Shown here: piece after piece, positions 8,817 to 17,220 of the stretch | How the letters are laid out: every line of letters starts with the position of its first letter | How positions within the stretch are numbered: the first letter of the stretch is position 1 | Source of the DNA: Elusimicrobiota bacterium | GTDB taxonomy: Bacteria > Elusimicrobiota > UBA8919 | Length of the DNA stretch: 64,000 nucleotides | NCBI GenBank assembly: GCA_028718185.1 | Contig: JAQUMH010000001.1 | Coordinates: forward strand, 157,186-221,185 | Direction: 5' to 3' | Translations under genes and position numbers: made by a program | Notes under the pieces: generated by a model | What the model was told of the DNA's origin: nothing | What the model saw: only the letters and a program-made list of their open reading frames with translations | The model's database searches: none

Positions 8817-9668
8817 TTATTTTTTATTTTTATGTCCCTCTATCGCTTTATCCTTTTTTAAAGGTAAATAGTTTTCTTTAGATATTACTTTTTTGCCGGT
8901 TTTTTCTTCCAATTCTAATCTTGCTTTCTTGGCAATGCCACCGCCTTTTTTACCGGCTATTTTGTTTTCTGTCATGCCTTTGGCAATCATTGTTTCGGCT
9001 ATTTGTCTGGTAGATAATTCTGCTAAAGCGGTAAAAATAAGTTCTGCTTCGGTCATATGGTCCCTTAAGTTTTGCGTCTTTAAACCTTTGACTTTTTTGT
9101 GTTCATTTACTGTAACATCTGACCATTCCTGATGTATTATGTTAGTAAGTATCGCGTACTCTTCTTCTTTGGTTACTTCGTGCTTGCTCCAGTAGTCAGT
9201 TAATTTATTTCGTGTTTCCTGCCCCATCATTCGTTGTTGTATCCACTTCCCGCTTCTTCCGTGTTTCTGCCAGTTTTCTCTGGCTCTGTTTAACGACTTT
9301 TCAGGGTCTGCCATTTCCTGCATTCTTTCATAGCCAACTTTAGCTAACCACATTTTTATTGGTTCTGCTTTTGGACTTGGAACGGACTGGATAAGACGTA
9401 AAAGTGTTTCAGGATTGGCAACATCAGTAATATATTTCTTCCCGTCAGACGCTTCCATTTTCAGTTGGTCACATTTTGTGACGACCTCACTTCCTTCTTC
9501 TTTTAATCGGTTTTTCAATGTCGTCCAATAACTTTGAGCTTTCTTATGTTCATGCTGTTCCGTTAAAACAGCAATAATGTCCACAACAGAGAAATACCAT
9601 GTTTCAGTTTTTTCATCATAAAGCCGACGGATTTTGAAATTTTCAAAGATTGCTAAATTACTCAACAT
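8817..9668 (-). CDS. DinD/BRO-N domain protein
   Basis: The 283-residue protein resembles DNA-damage-inducible protein D. An N-terminal BRO-type domain (about 1-120; IFENFKIRRLYDEKTETWYF, SVVDIIAVLT) is followed by the DinD-specific half with WIQQRM and DYWSKHEVTKEEEYAILTN. The C-terminus is Lys-rich. Proteins of this type often sit next to restriction-modification genes, and E. coli DinD is SOS-inducible and affects RecA. Here it lies upstream of hsdR on the same strand, separated by a 295-nt repeat-bearing gap. The start is ATG at 9668 with GGAG upstream. Its precise role is not known from the sequence. Confidence 0.85.
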   Translation of the reverse strand: MLSNLAIFENFKIRRLYDEKTETWYFSVVDIIAVLTEQHEHKKAQSYWTTLKNRLKEEGSEVVTKCDQLKMEASDGKKYITDVANPETLLRLIQSVPSPKAEPIKMWLAKVGYERMQEMADPEKSLNRARENWQKHGRSGKWIQQRMMGQETRNKLTDYWSKHEVTKEEEYAILTNIIHQEWSDVTVNEHKKVKGLKTQNLRDHMTEAELIFTALAELSTRQIAETMIAKGMTENKIAGKKGGGIAKKARLELEEKTGKKVISKENYLPLKKDKAIEGHKNKK

Positions 9669-9703
9669 CTTGATTCTCCTATATTTTACTCATAATTTTA
9701 ATT

Positions 9704-9822
9704 TTGGGGATACAATACTTAATTATTAGCCGAGCAAGCTCGGCAAGTACAACTTTTGAGACTAAATAGAAACTCGGTATTCCTCAACAAAAACTATTAG
9801 CAGGGTAAGACCCTGCTGCTAC
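9704..9822. repeat. Element remnant (copy 3) and two REP-like hairpins
   Basis: 9704-9720 is copy 3 of the GGGGANACAATACTT motif. 9729-9750 is a GCCGAGC/GCTCGGC hairpin with a GTAC instead of GTAG head, read on the minus strand. 9799-9822 is the same AGCAGGGT/ACCCTGCT hairpin type as at 8725-8748, with a GTAG head. They separate the accessory island from glmS. Confidence 0.6.
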
Positions 9823-9851
9823 AAAAAGCAGACGCTTAAGACAGCGACCAT

Positions 9852-11681
9852 CTACTCAACTGTGACGGATTTGGCTAGGTTTCGGGGTTGGTCTACGTCA
9901 CAGCCGCGTAGAATACCTATATAATATGCTAAGAGCTGGAGCGGGATAACGGTTAGGATGGGATATAACAATTCGTCGGTTTTGGGGACGTAGAAAACGT
10001 GGTCGGATTTTCCTTTTATCAGCTCGTCGCCTTCTGTGGCGATTGCTATGACTATTCCTTCACGGGCTTTGACTTCTTCAATGTTTGAAAGGATTTTTTC
10101 GTATACTTTACCATGTGTTGCAATGCAGACGACAGGCATGTTTTCATCAATTAAAGCGATTGGTCCGTGTTTCATTTCGCCGGCAGGGTAACCTTCGGCG
10201 TGGATGTATGAAATTTCTTTAAGTTTAAGGGCACCCTCAAGGGCGATAGGGTAGTTAAGTCCCCTGCCCAGGTAAAGAAAATGCGATTTTTTAAAGAATT
10301 TTTTTGCGATTGTTTTTATTTCCTGTTCCCTGTTTAATATATTGGTTATATCTCGCGGGATTTTAATCAGTGAATCGATAAACTTTACTGCATAATCTTT
10401 TGTTATTTTTCCCCTGACTATACCAAAATATAACGCCAAAAGATAAATTGCTGTGAGTTGTCCTGTAAACGCTTTTGTGGATGCAACTCCGATTTCGGGA
10501 CCGCATCTTGTGTAAATAGTAGCTTGTGAATCGCGGGTGATTGTTGAACCCATTACGTTACATATTGCGAGCGTTTTTGAATGGAATTTTTTACTTTCCC
10601 TTAAGGGAGCGATTGTATCTGCTGTCTCCCCGGACTGGCTTATTGCCAGGACGAGTGTTTTATCATCTATGATTAAATCGCGATACCTGTATTCGGAACC
10701 GATTTCTGTTTCTGTTGATACTCCTGCAATTGTTTCAAATAAGAATTTACCGATTAAGCCGGCGTGGTATGATGTTCCGCAGGCAACTATGGAAACACGA
10801 TTTATATTACGTATCAGTTCCGGGTTTAGTTTCAGCTCGTTAAAAAACTCGCTTACATCTTCAACAGCTATCCTGCCGCGAAATGTATCTTCTATTGTCT
10901 GGGGCTGCTCGTTAATCTCTTTGAGCATAAAATGCTTGTAGCCGGCTTTTTCAGCCATTAAGGAGTCCCATTCGATTGTATTTATTTTCCGCTCGCAAAC
11001 TCCGCCTGTTTTATCATAAATCTTATAACCGTCTTTCTTTAATTCTGCAATATCGCCATCTTCAAGAAATATAAACTTTTTGGTATTTAAAAGCAGTGCA
11101 GGGATATCTGATGCGATAAAATATTCATTATCACATAGACCGACGACTAATGGTGCGTCAAAACGGACGCCAATCAGAACATCGGGATTATCCTGTGAAA
11201 TTACGCCAAGTGCATATGCACCTTTAAGATGGGTAACTGCTGTTTTTACTGCTGACAAGAGGTCGCCTTTGTAATGTTTTTCTATTAAATGGACAATTAC
11301 TTCTGTGTCTGTTTCGGACAGGAATTTGTGACCTTCGGAAATAAGTCCCTGTTTCAGCTGCCTGTAATTTTCAATAATACCGTTATGGACAACTACTATT
11401 TTACCGGAACAGTCAGTATGGGGATGTGCGTTTTCTTCGGAAGGTCTGCCGTGGGTCGCCCAGCGGATATGACCGATGCCTACTGTGCCTGAAAACTTTT
11501 CTTGTTTGATAACTGTTTCAAGGTTTTTTATTTTGCCGACTGCGCGGGTGGTTTTTATTTTTCCGTTTTCGATTGTAGCAATGCCGGATGAATCGTAACC
11601 GCGGTATTCAAGACGTTTTAATCCGCTGAAGATTACGTCTGAGGCAATTTTATCACCGATATATCCGACTATTCCGCACAT
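9852..11681 (-). CDS. glmS: Glutamine--fructose-6-phosphate aminotransferase (isomerizing)
   Basis: GlmS converts fructose-6-phosphate and glutamine to glucosamine-6-phosphate, the first step of UDP-GlcNAc synthesis for cell wall and lipid A. The 609-residue protein has the Ntn glutaminase domain with catalytic Cys2 (MCGIVGYIGD) and the HNGIIENY loop. Two SIS domains follow (SIVACGTSYHAG, AISQSGETADT, STKAFTGQL), ending in the conserved DQPRNLAKSVTVE. Length is normal. The 92-nt region upstream contains two REP hairpins and no glmS-ribozyme structure that I can see. Confidence 0.98.
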   Translation of the reverse strand: MCGIVGYIGDKIASDVIFSGLKRLEYRGYDSSGIATIENGKIKTTRAVGKIKNLETVIKQEKFSGTVGIGHIRWATHGRPSEENAHPHTDCSGKIVVVHNGIIENYRQLKQGLISEGHKFLSETDTEVIVHLIEKHYKGDLLSAVKTAVTHLKGAYALGVISQDNPDVLIGVRFDAPLVVGLCDNEYFIASDIPALLLNTKKFIFLEDGDIAELKKDGYKIYDKTGGVCERKINTIEWDSLMAEKAGYKHFMLKEINEQPQTIEDTFRGRIAVEDVSEFFNELKLNPELIRNINRVSIVACGTSYHAGLIGKFLFETIAGVSTETEIGSEYRYRDLIIDDKTLVLAISQSGETADTIAPLRESKKFHSKTLAICNVMGSTITRDSQATIYTRCGPEIGVASTKAFTGQLTAIYLLALYFGIVRGKITKDYAVKFIDSLIKIPRDITNILNREQEIKTIAKKFFKKSHFLYLGRGLNYPIALEGALKLKEISYIHAEGYPAGEMKHGPIALIDENMPVVCIATHGKVYEKILSNIEEVKAREGIVIAIATEGDELIKGKSDHVFYVPKTDELLYPILTVIPLQLLAYYIGILRGCDVDQPRNLAKSVTVE

Positions 11682-11702
11682 TTTTAAAAACCCCTAACAG
11701 AT

Positions 11703-11761
11703 GCACCGCAAGGCGGTGCGACTACATTAACATCACTTCGGGTGGGCAAGCCCACCCCTAC
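11703..11761 (-). repeat. Two REP-like hairpins
   Basis: 11703-11725: GTAGTC head, then GCACCGC/GCGGTGC arms. 11740-11761: GTAG head, then GGGTGGGC/GCCCACCC arms. Both are in the intergenic gap between the VWA gene and glmS, and both have the GTAG tetranucleotide 5' of the stem on the minus strand. Confidence 0.7.
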
Positions 11762-11773
11762 GCGTTCAACTAG

Positions 11774-13378
11774 TTAATCTTTGAACTTGAAATCTTTTTT
11801 AGCGGCTTGGGTGTGGATTGCTTTTAGCATTGCTTGGTCTAGAGTTTGGGTATTATTACCCTTTACTGTCTCTTTTTCTTTTTGGGTTATATATTTTCTG
11901 CGGGCTTCGCTTAATTCAGTGATTTTCTTTTGGATTTCTTTTTTCTCGATGATTTTTTTCTGGATGTAATCGCTTAGTTCCTTCCGGGTCATTGATTGTA
12001 GCTCTTTAGGAAGGTCTTCTTTTTTTATATCTTCTACTTTCAATCTCTTGCTTTCAACTTCGCTGACTACGTCCCATGAGGCATTGCTGTATTGTGAACT
12101 TGCTTTGAATAAAGCACGCTGGGTCGGTGCGCCCGCGCCGGCATACGATTCCGCCATTCTATCCTGTGTAACTTGCATCTCTTTTGCTTTTTGTCCTTCA
12201 GTTCCGTATGGGATATTTGTTTTATTTATTTCTTTGCCTAATTTCTGTATTTCGTCATCCTGCGGGGCTTTTATGGAAACTATCTGTGCTTCCTGGTCAA
12301 TGTTCATATATTCACCATTGCCGGTTTCAGCACCTGCTTTCCATTGTGTTGCGATACCTTCCTGGTATCTGCCGCAAAAAATAGTATTTACAATAATTCC
12401 CTTTCCGGCTGCTGATGTAACAGATTCTCTGAAATCAACAGTACCCTGAGTAAAAGGTTCATTGCCGGCGATAAAAATTGATTTATAAACGTCCGAGTGA
12501 TTGTCCCATTTAAGCCCGTTAACTGCATCCCTTATAACAGCCCCGCAATATTCCTGTCCGCCGTTGGTTTTTAAAGCAAAAAGGCTTTCGGAAATTTTAT
12601 CTAAATCGGTAGTAAAAGGAAGTACCTGGCGGATATATCCTTCTCCGGCACTTAAACCGGCGTTACCGTATTCATAAAGAGCTACTTGAAGTATCGGGTT
12701 GTCCCCACCTTTTTCAGCTGAAGATAATTCGTTGACTATTTTCCAGAGTTGGCTTTTTGTCTGGTTAATAAGCCCGTCCATACTATTACTTGTATCTAAA
12801 AGAATAGCAATTTGAACCAGCGGTTTTCCAAGAAAATTATTTGGTGTTGTGGTTGTTGATGTAGTAGGAACAGTTGTTGTACCCGATGGCTTGACAGGTG
12901 CATCGGTCCATGTTTTTTTTATAACTGCCTGACCTGCTGCAAGGATTTTACCGGTTTCGGTCTGGATAACTCGCGCATTGACTTCTGTTTTACTGCTGCT
13001 GATATCGTTCAATGTTCCTGTTATAATCGCATTAACGCCGAGCAGTTTACCTATTTCCTGAGTTGTCTTGATATCTGTTATTCCGCTCATTTCCAGCTTC
13101 ATCTCTTCTAAAACTTTCTTAAGCAGGTTTCTTTCAATAACTTCAACTTTTTTACTTTCAACAAGAAACGTGGTTAGACGTTCCTGGACAATAGTTGAGC
13201 CGCTGCTTAAAGCACCGTCCGGATAAGGGAGGCTTAAGACTGCTACTTTTTTGTTGGGTTGGTCAGAAAAGCTTTTTTCAAGTTTTCGAGATAAATCTTT
13301 AAGGGGGTCAGCGTTAATGGTGTTGAAAAAGAATAAAAAAGTAAAAATAATTAAAAAAAATATTTTAAAAAGTCGCAT
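11774..13378 (-). CDS. Exported FlgO-like domain fused to a von Willebrand factor A domain
   Basis: The 534-residue protein has an N-terminal signal peptide (about 1-23). Next comes a FlgO/CsgG-like domain (about 42-155) with KVAVLSLPYPDG, the VIERNLLKKVLEEMKLEMSG motif and LLGVNAIITGTL. A Thr/Pro-rich linker (about 165-180) leads to a VWA domain whose metal site is DTSNS (about 195-199). The C-terminal 90 residues are charged and helical. The FlgO-like fold is associated with outer-membrane assembly proteins, and VWA domains bind protein ligands through a divalent metal. The start is ATG with GGAG upstream. Function is unknown; an envelope scaffold is inferred. A relative without VWA but with TPRs lies at 62402-64000. 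Confidence 0.8.
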   Translation of the reverse strand: MRLFKIFFLIIFTFLFFFNTINADPLKDLSRKLEKSFSDQPNKKVAVLSLPYPDGALSSGSTIVQERLTTFLVESKKVEVIERNLLKKVLEEMKLEMSGITDIKTTQEIGKLLGVNAIITGTLNDISSSKTEVNARVIQTETGKILAAGQAVIKKTWTDAPVKPSGTTTVPTTSTTTTPNNFLGKPLVQIAILLDTSNSMDGLINQTKSQLWKIVNELSSAEKGGDNPILQVALYEYGNAGLSAGEGYIRQVLPFTTDLDKISESLFALKTNGGQEYCGAVIRDAVNGLKWDNHSDVYKSIFIAGNEPFTQGTVDFRESVTSAAGKGIIVNTIFCGRYQEGIATQWKAGAETGNGEYMNIDQEAQIVSIKAPQDDEIQKLGKEINKTNIPYGTEGQKAKEMQVTQDRMAESYAGAGAPTQRALFKASSQYSNASWDVVSEVESKRLKVEDIKKEDLPKELQSMTRKELSDYIQKKIIEKKEIQKKITELSEARRKYITQKEKETVKGNNTQTLDQAMLKAIHTQAAKKDFKFKD

Positions 13379-13397
13379 GGATACTCCTTTTGATTAA

Positions 13398-13590
13398 GTA
13401 GTTGCACGCCCTTGGCGTGCTTTATGGAACAGCATGTGCTTGCCGAGGGCAAGCTACTACAACTAACAACAAGCCGAGTAAACTTGGCAACTACAAACAA
13501 GAACAAGCAGAGCTTTGCTCTGCGGCTACAAATTAAAAAAAATTCAAATTTACAAAAACTAAGGGCTGCACCGCAAGGCGGTGCTGCTAC
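13398..13590. repeat. Cluster of five REP-like hairpins with five different stems
   Basis: In order: 13398-13420 (+), GCACGCC/GGCGTGC; 13439-13460 (-), CTTGCC/GGCAAG; 13473-13494 (-), decayed GCCGAG/CTTGGC; 13507-13529 (-), GCAGAGC/GCTCTGC; 13564-13590 (-), GCACCGC/GCGGTGC. Each has GTAG (CTAC on the opposite strand) at the head of its stem. They fill the gap between pdxJ and the VWA gene; nothing else is seen there. Confidence 0.7.
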
Positions 13591-13629
13591 ATAAACATTG
13601 TTGCTCTGCTTACTTAAAAAACAAAAGAT

Positions 13630-14352
13630 TTATGATACTGAGTCTATTAAAGATTTCATTTCTTTTACTGCGTTGGATAAGCCTACAAAAACTGAACGGC
13701 ATATTATGGAATAACCTATGTTTAACTCGTTCATTCCTTTTATTTTGGCTATATCTTTAACATTTTCATAATCAAGTCCGTGACCGGCGTTGAGACCTAA
13801 TCCAAGCTGTAAAACATATTTTGATGCGTTTTGGATTTTCTTTAGTTCTTTTCTTCTTTTAACTTCGTTCGGCGCATTAGCGTAGGAACCGGTGTGAAGC
13901 TCGACAAAATCAGCATCAATATCTTTTGCTGCGTCAATCTGGCGGAAATCAGGGTCGATAAAAATACTGACGCATATTTTTTTGTTTTTTAATTCTTCCA
14001 CTACTCTTCCTATCATTTTTTTATTTGAAACAACATCCAAACCGCCTTCTGTCGTTAATTCCTGTCTTTTTTCAGGGACAAGACATACATCATCAGGTCC
14101 TATCTTCTTCGCAAACTTTACAATATCGGGAGCAATTGACATTTCGAGGTTCAGTTTTGTTTTTATTTCTTTTCTTAATCTTTTAACATCTTCATCAGTT
14201 ATATGTCTCCTGTCTTCCCGCAGGTGAAAGGTTATGCCGTCGGCACCCGCTTTACCTACGATTTTTGCAGCATAAACCGGGTCAGGAAAGCAGCCTTTCC
14301 TTAAATTTCTTATTGAAGCGATGTGGTCGATGTTTACTCCGAGTTTTACCAT
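13630..14352 (-). CDS. pdxJ: Pyridoxine 5'-phosphate synthase
   Basis: PdxJ condenses 3-amino-2-oxopropyl phosphate with deoxyxylulose 5-phosphate to make pyridoxine phosphate (DXP-dependent vitamin B6 route). The TIM-barrel protein shows the family start KLGVNIDHIASIRNLRKG, with FHLREDRRHITDEDV, a conserved ELHTGSYA and LNAGHGLDY. I chose the ATG at 14352, because the upstream GTG at 14379 lies inside a REP-like repeat and AGGAG precedes the ATG. That gives 240 residues, the normal length. No pdxA is in the window. Confidence 0.95.
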   Translation of the reverse strand: MVKLGVNIDHIASIRNLRKGCFPDPVYAAKIVGKAGADGITFHLREDRRHITDEDVKRLRKEIKTKLNLEMSIAPDIVKFAKKIGPDDVCLVPEKRQELTTEGGLDVVSNKKMIGRVVEELKNKKICVSIFIDPDFRQIDAAKDIDADFVELHTGSYANAPNEVKRRKELKKIQNASKYVLQLGLGLNAGHGLDYENVKDIAKIKGMNELNIGYSIICRSVFVGLSNAVKEMKSLIDSVS

Positions 14353-14375
14353 ATAATTAAAAAGATATCTCCTAA

Positions 14376-14516
14376 GCACGCCAAGGGCGTGCGACTACAA
14401 CTTAAGGCAAATTCAAAACAACAACAACAACTAACAACAAGCCGAGCAAGCTCGGCAACTACAAATTAAGAACAAAAAATAATCTTTAATTTGAGGGTGA
14501 GCAGGCTCACCCCTAC
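14376..14516 (-). repeat. Three REP-like hairpins
   Basis: 14376-14398: GTAGTC head, GCACGCC/GGCGTGC arms. 14441-14462: GTAGTT head, GCCGAGC/GCTCGGC arms. 14495-14516: GTAG head, GGGTGAGC/GCTCACCC arms. The first overlaps the alternative GTG start of pdxJ. Confidence 0.7.
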
Positions 14517-14533
14517 GCGATATTTGTTAAAAC

Positions 14534-15601
14534 TTAATATTCTCCCAGTTTTTTTGCTAAATCTACAATTTGCTTGAAATTTTCAAGACTTACGCTTGAA
14601 GGGACTGAATGGTCCGAAGAAAAGATATATCCTCCTAATTCTTTCATCACCGGCACCACTTTATTCATTTCGGATTTTATCGCCTCTGTATTATCCCAAA
14701 GAACAGCATTTATACCGCCATGCAGGACCAAATCATTACCATATTTTTTCTTAATTTGAACAGGGTCCATCCCGGCTTTTACTTCAAGCGGATTTAATGC
14801 ATCCAAACCGATTTCAACGAGTTCCGGAATTAAAGGATTAATGTCGCCGCAAGAGTGCAGGTGTGCTTTAATTCCTTTTGAATGCGCCCAATCAATAGCC
14901 CGTTTGTGGACCGGTTTTGAAAGTTCGCGATAAGTTTTAAGAGAAAAAAATTGGTGGTTTTTATATCCCATATCATCCCACCAAAATATACTGTCAAGTT
15001 TATACCCGGCATCCAAAATCATTTCCAAAAGTGCTAAATTATCATCCAGAAATGTGTTGTACATATCAGAGCACCATTCAGGGTCTTCAACCAGAGCCAT
15101 AAGCAGTCTCTCTGTCCCGATAACCCAGGAATGTGTTATATCAAAACCGAACCATAAACGCGCTTGTATCCAATAACCTTCTTCACGCCATTTCTTATAA
15201 TCTTTCTTAAGTTTATTCCAGTTGATTCTATCTGAAGTTGGCGCCATCCGGCTTTTTGCTTTGAGCCATTCGTCTTTACTGTTAATTTTAAAATCTAAAA
15301 ATTGCGGAGTAGAACCGGCGTGTTTCCACTGTTTCAGGGTAACACCCCATTCTGTAGTATGTATCTTATACTCTTCTGTTTCTTCTATGATTTTTGTCTT
15401 GTATCTTGGACTAATGTCAATATCAATATTTGCAACACGGTCAAGTCCGAAATAATCTACATAATTTACATTTTCAGGCATTCCTTCTTTATGCCATCTT
15501 TCTATTGTAGAACTCCAGGGGTCATCTATTACGGGTATACGGTCTGCTTCTTTGTGTTCGAACATTCTTTTAAAACGTTCAAATGATGTCATTTCACCCA
15601 T
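14534..15601 (-). CDS. Uroporphyrinogen decarboxylase-family (UroD/MtaA-like) protein
   Basis: The 355-residue TIM-barrel protein belongs to the UroD superfamily, which holds true HemE and zinc-dependent corrinoid methyltransferases (MtaA, MtbA, CmuA). It has the N-terminal RFKRMFEHKEADRIPV motif of the methyltransferase-like branch. The HLHSCGD segment has the His-x-Cys arrangement that ligates zinc in MtaA-type enzymes, and the end GGYIFSSDHSVP is also family-like. No haem or corrinoid genes lie nearby, so the substrate is unknown. I chose the ATG at 15601; a GTG at 15631 and an ATG at 15592 are alternatives, none with a strong ribosome binding site. Confidence 0.8.
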   Translation of the reverse strand: MGEMTSFERFKRMFEHKEADRIPVIDDPWSSTIERWHKEGMPENVNYVDYFGLDRVANIDIDISPRYKTKIIEETEEYKIHTTEWGVTLKQWKHAGSTPQFLDFKINSKDEWLKAKSRMAPTSDRINWNKLKKDYKKWREEGYWIQARLWFGFDITHSWVIGTERLLMALVEDPEWCSDMYNTFLDDNLALLEMILDAGYKLDSIFWWDDMGYKNHQFFSLKTYRELSKPVHKRAIDWAHSKGIKAHLHSCGDINPLIPELVEIGLDALNPLEVKAGMDPVQIKKKYGNDLVLHGGINAVLWDNTEAIKSEMNKVVPVMKELGGYIFSSDHSVPSSVSLENFKQIVDLAKKLGEY

Positions 15602-15638
15602 ATTTTTATTTTTCAATCTATACAAAGTCACAAGTCAG

Positions 15639-15695
15639 GCTTGCCAAGGGCAAGCCACTACAAATAACAACATGCCGAGCAAGCTCGGCAACTAC
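15639..15695 (-). repeat. Two REP-like hairpins
   Basis: 15639-15661: GTAGTG head, GCTTGCC/GGCAAGC arms. 15674-15695: GTAGTT head, GCCGAGC/GCTCGGC arms. They fill the gap between glmM and the UroD-like gene. Confidence 0.7.
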
Positions 15696-15722
15696 ACTAC
15701 AATAAACGCTAAATATCTCTTA

Positions 15723-17054
15723 TTAAAAATCTACTACACTGGCGATTTCTTTTGCGTATTGGTTTATTGTATTGTCATCAGGTCCTTCTACCATTATTCT
15801 TAGAAGGGGTTCGGTGCCGGAATACCTGACAAGCACCCTGCCGTCGTCTTTAAGCTTTTCTTCAACTGCTTTTATAGCGTCACTTAATTTTTTATTTTCT
15901 GCAATCGGGATTCTCTTTGTTACTTTTACATTTAAAAGGATTTGCGGATATTTTTTAACAATTTTTGATAGTTCCGAGAGCGTTTTTCCGCTTTTCTTAA
16001 CTATAGATGCAATCTGGAGAGAAGTCAAAAGCCCGTCGCCCGAATTCATATAATTTTTGAAAATGACATGACCCGACTGCTCGCCCCCTAAAATAACATC
16101 ATTCTTAACCATCTCGTCATAAACATATTTATCACCTACGGCGCTGCTATAAACTTTTACTCCGTCTCTTTCCATTGCTTTGTAAAAACCGAAGTTTGAC
16201 ATAACAGTTGCAACTACGGAATTATTTTTTAGTTTTGAATTTTTTCGCAGGTGGTCGGCGACAATAGCTACCTGATAATCGCCGTCCCTAACTTCACCTT
16301 TTTCATCGACAAATATGCACCTGTCACCGTCACCGTCATACGCAATTCCGAAATCCGCTTTATTATCAAGCACTGCTTTCTGAAGATTTCTTAAATGAAG
16401 GGAACCGCAATCCTTATTGATATTTTTGCCGTCAGGATTAGCAGAGATAGTGACTACACTTGCTTTCAAATCAGAAAACAATTCATCTGCAATCTTATAA
16501 TTTGAACCATTGGCACAATCAATGATAATTCTCATTCCTTCAAAATCCGAAACATCATCTAACGTCGAACATAAGAATTTTAAATACGATTTTTCGGCAA
16601 GAGTGTCCCGGTGCAATATTTTACCTGTTTTATTCTCAGATACAACTATATCTTTATTCAAAAGCTTTTCTTCAATCTGCATCTCTATTTCATCGGCAAT
16701 TTTGATACCTGAATTGGAGAAAAACTTTATTCCGTTAAACTCCGCGGAATTATGTGAAGCGGATATAACACAACCGGCAGATGAACCTCTTTTTGAGGTG
16801 AGATATGATATTGCAGGAGTTGAAATAACACCGCAATCAAAAACATTTACGCCGGCAGAATTTATGCCTTTTGAAATAATTTCCGATATCCACAAAGAAG
16901 ACTCGCGGGTGTCCCTGCCTAGAACAAACTCATGTTTCTTAGAACCATTAAGGCTTAGCGCAGCGACATATCCTATTTTCTCAATAAAATCCGGTACAAG
17001 AGGATACTTACCTGCAATACCTCTTATCCCATCAGTGCCAAAAAGTTTTTTCAT
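15723..17054 (-). CDS. glmM: Phosphoglucosamine mutase
   Basis: GlmM interconverts glucosamine-6-phosphate and glucosamine-1-phosphate, following GlmS in UDP-GlcNAc synthesis. The start MKKLFGTDGIRG is family-typical, so I place it at the ATG at 17054; the in-frame extension upstream is repeat-derived. The catalytic phosphoserine loop is SASHN, the Mg2+ loop is DGDGDRC and the C-terminal phosphate-binding loop is RYSGTEP. Length (443 aa) is normal. It follows cdaA and the mini-cdaR on the same strand. In Firmicutes GlmM binds and inhibits CdaA, so the order suggests the same partnership. Confidence 0.97.
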   Translation of the reverse strand: MKKLFGTDGIRGIAGKYPLVPDFIEKIGYVAALSLNGSKKHEFVLGRDTRESSLWISEIISKGINSAGVNVFDCGVISTPAISYLTSKRGSSAGCVISASHNSAEFNGIKFFSNSGIKIADEIEMQIEEKLLNKDIVVSENKTGKILHRDTLAEKSYLKFLCSTLDDVSDFEGMRIIIDCANGSNYKIADELFSDLKASVVTISANPDGKNINKDCGSLHLRNLQKAVLDNKADFGIAYDGDGDRCIFVDEKGEVRDGDYQVAIVADHLRKNSKLKNNSVVATVMSNFGFYKAMERDGVKVYSSAVGDKYVYDEMVKNDVILGGEQSGHVIFKNYMNSGDGLLTSLQIASIVKKSGKTLSELSKIVKKYPQILLNVKVTKRIPIAENKKLSDAIKAVEEKLKDDGRVLVRYSGTEPLLRIMVEGPDDNTINQYAKEIASVVDF

Positions 17055-17110
17055 AAAAGACCACAGAACTGACACAGAACTAATACACGGAACTGACACA
17101 GAACTAAAAC
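17055..17110. repeat. Iterated tract between mini-cdaR and glmM
   Basis: About 50 nt made of near-repeats of GACACAGAACT and related units, between the mini-cdaR stop (17122) and the glmM ATG (17054). It belongs to the family of short iterated tracts seen across the window, and it may have separated glmM from a once longer cdaR. Confidence 0.55.
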
Positions 17111-17121
17111 TTCTGAGTCAC

Positions 17122-17220
17122 TTACTTGCTGAGCCTTTGCTTGACTATCCATAAAAGTATGGCTAGGATTATGGAGAGGATTTTTGCATCAAGATTTTTT
17201 TTAAACCACTTTATTTGCAT
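17122..17220 (-). CDS. Minimal CdaR/YbbR-like membrane peptide (32 aa)
   Basis: This short ORF starts 20 nt inside the end of cdaA and encodes a charged Trp-containing start (MQIKWFKKNLDAKILS), one hydrophobic helix (IILAILLWIV) and a short basic tail. The pattern W-x-x-KN-x-x-x-KILS-x-x-LA-x-x-LW is the N-terminal anchor of YbbR/CdaR proteins, the membrane activators of CdaA. Normal CdaR carries several extracytoplasmic YbbR domains; here the stop follows at once and I see no YbbR domain in any frame before glmM. Its place between cdaA and glmM matches the cdaA-cdaR-glmM operon of Firmicutes. It may be a functional minimal partner or a truncated relic. Confidence 0.7.
   Translation of the reverse strand: MQIKWFKKNLDAKILSIILAILLWIVKQRLSK

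Noticed and set aside
11682-11773. Possible glmS ribozyme upstream of glmS
   Set aside because: The gap is only 92 nt and is filled by two REP hairpins; no ribozyme core is recognisable.
13398-13590. Repeat cluster that might be a CRISPR array
   Set aside because: Stems differ in sequence and orientation, spacing is irregular, and no cas genes are present; they are REP-like hairpins.
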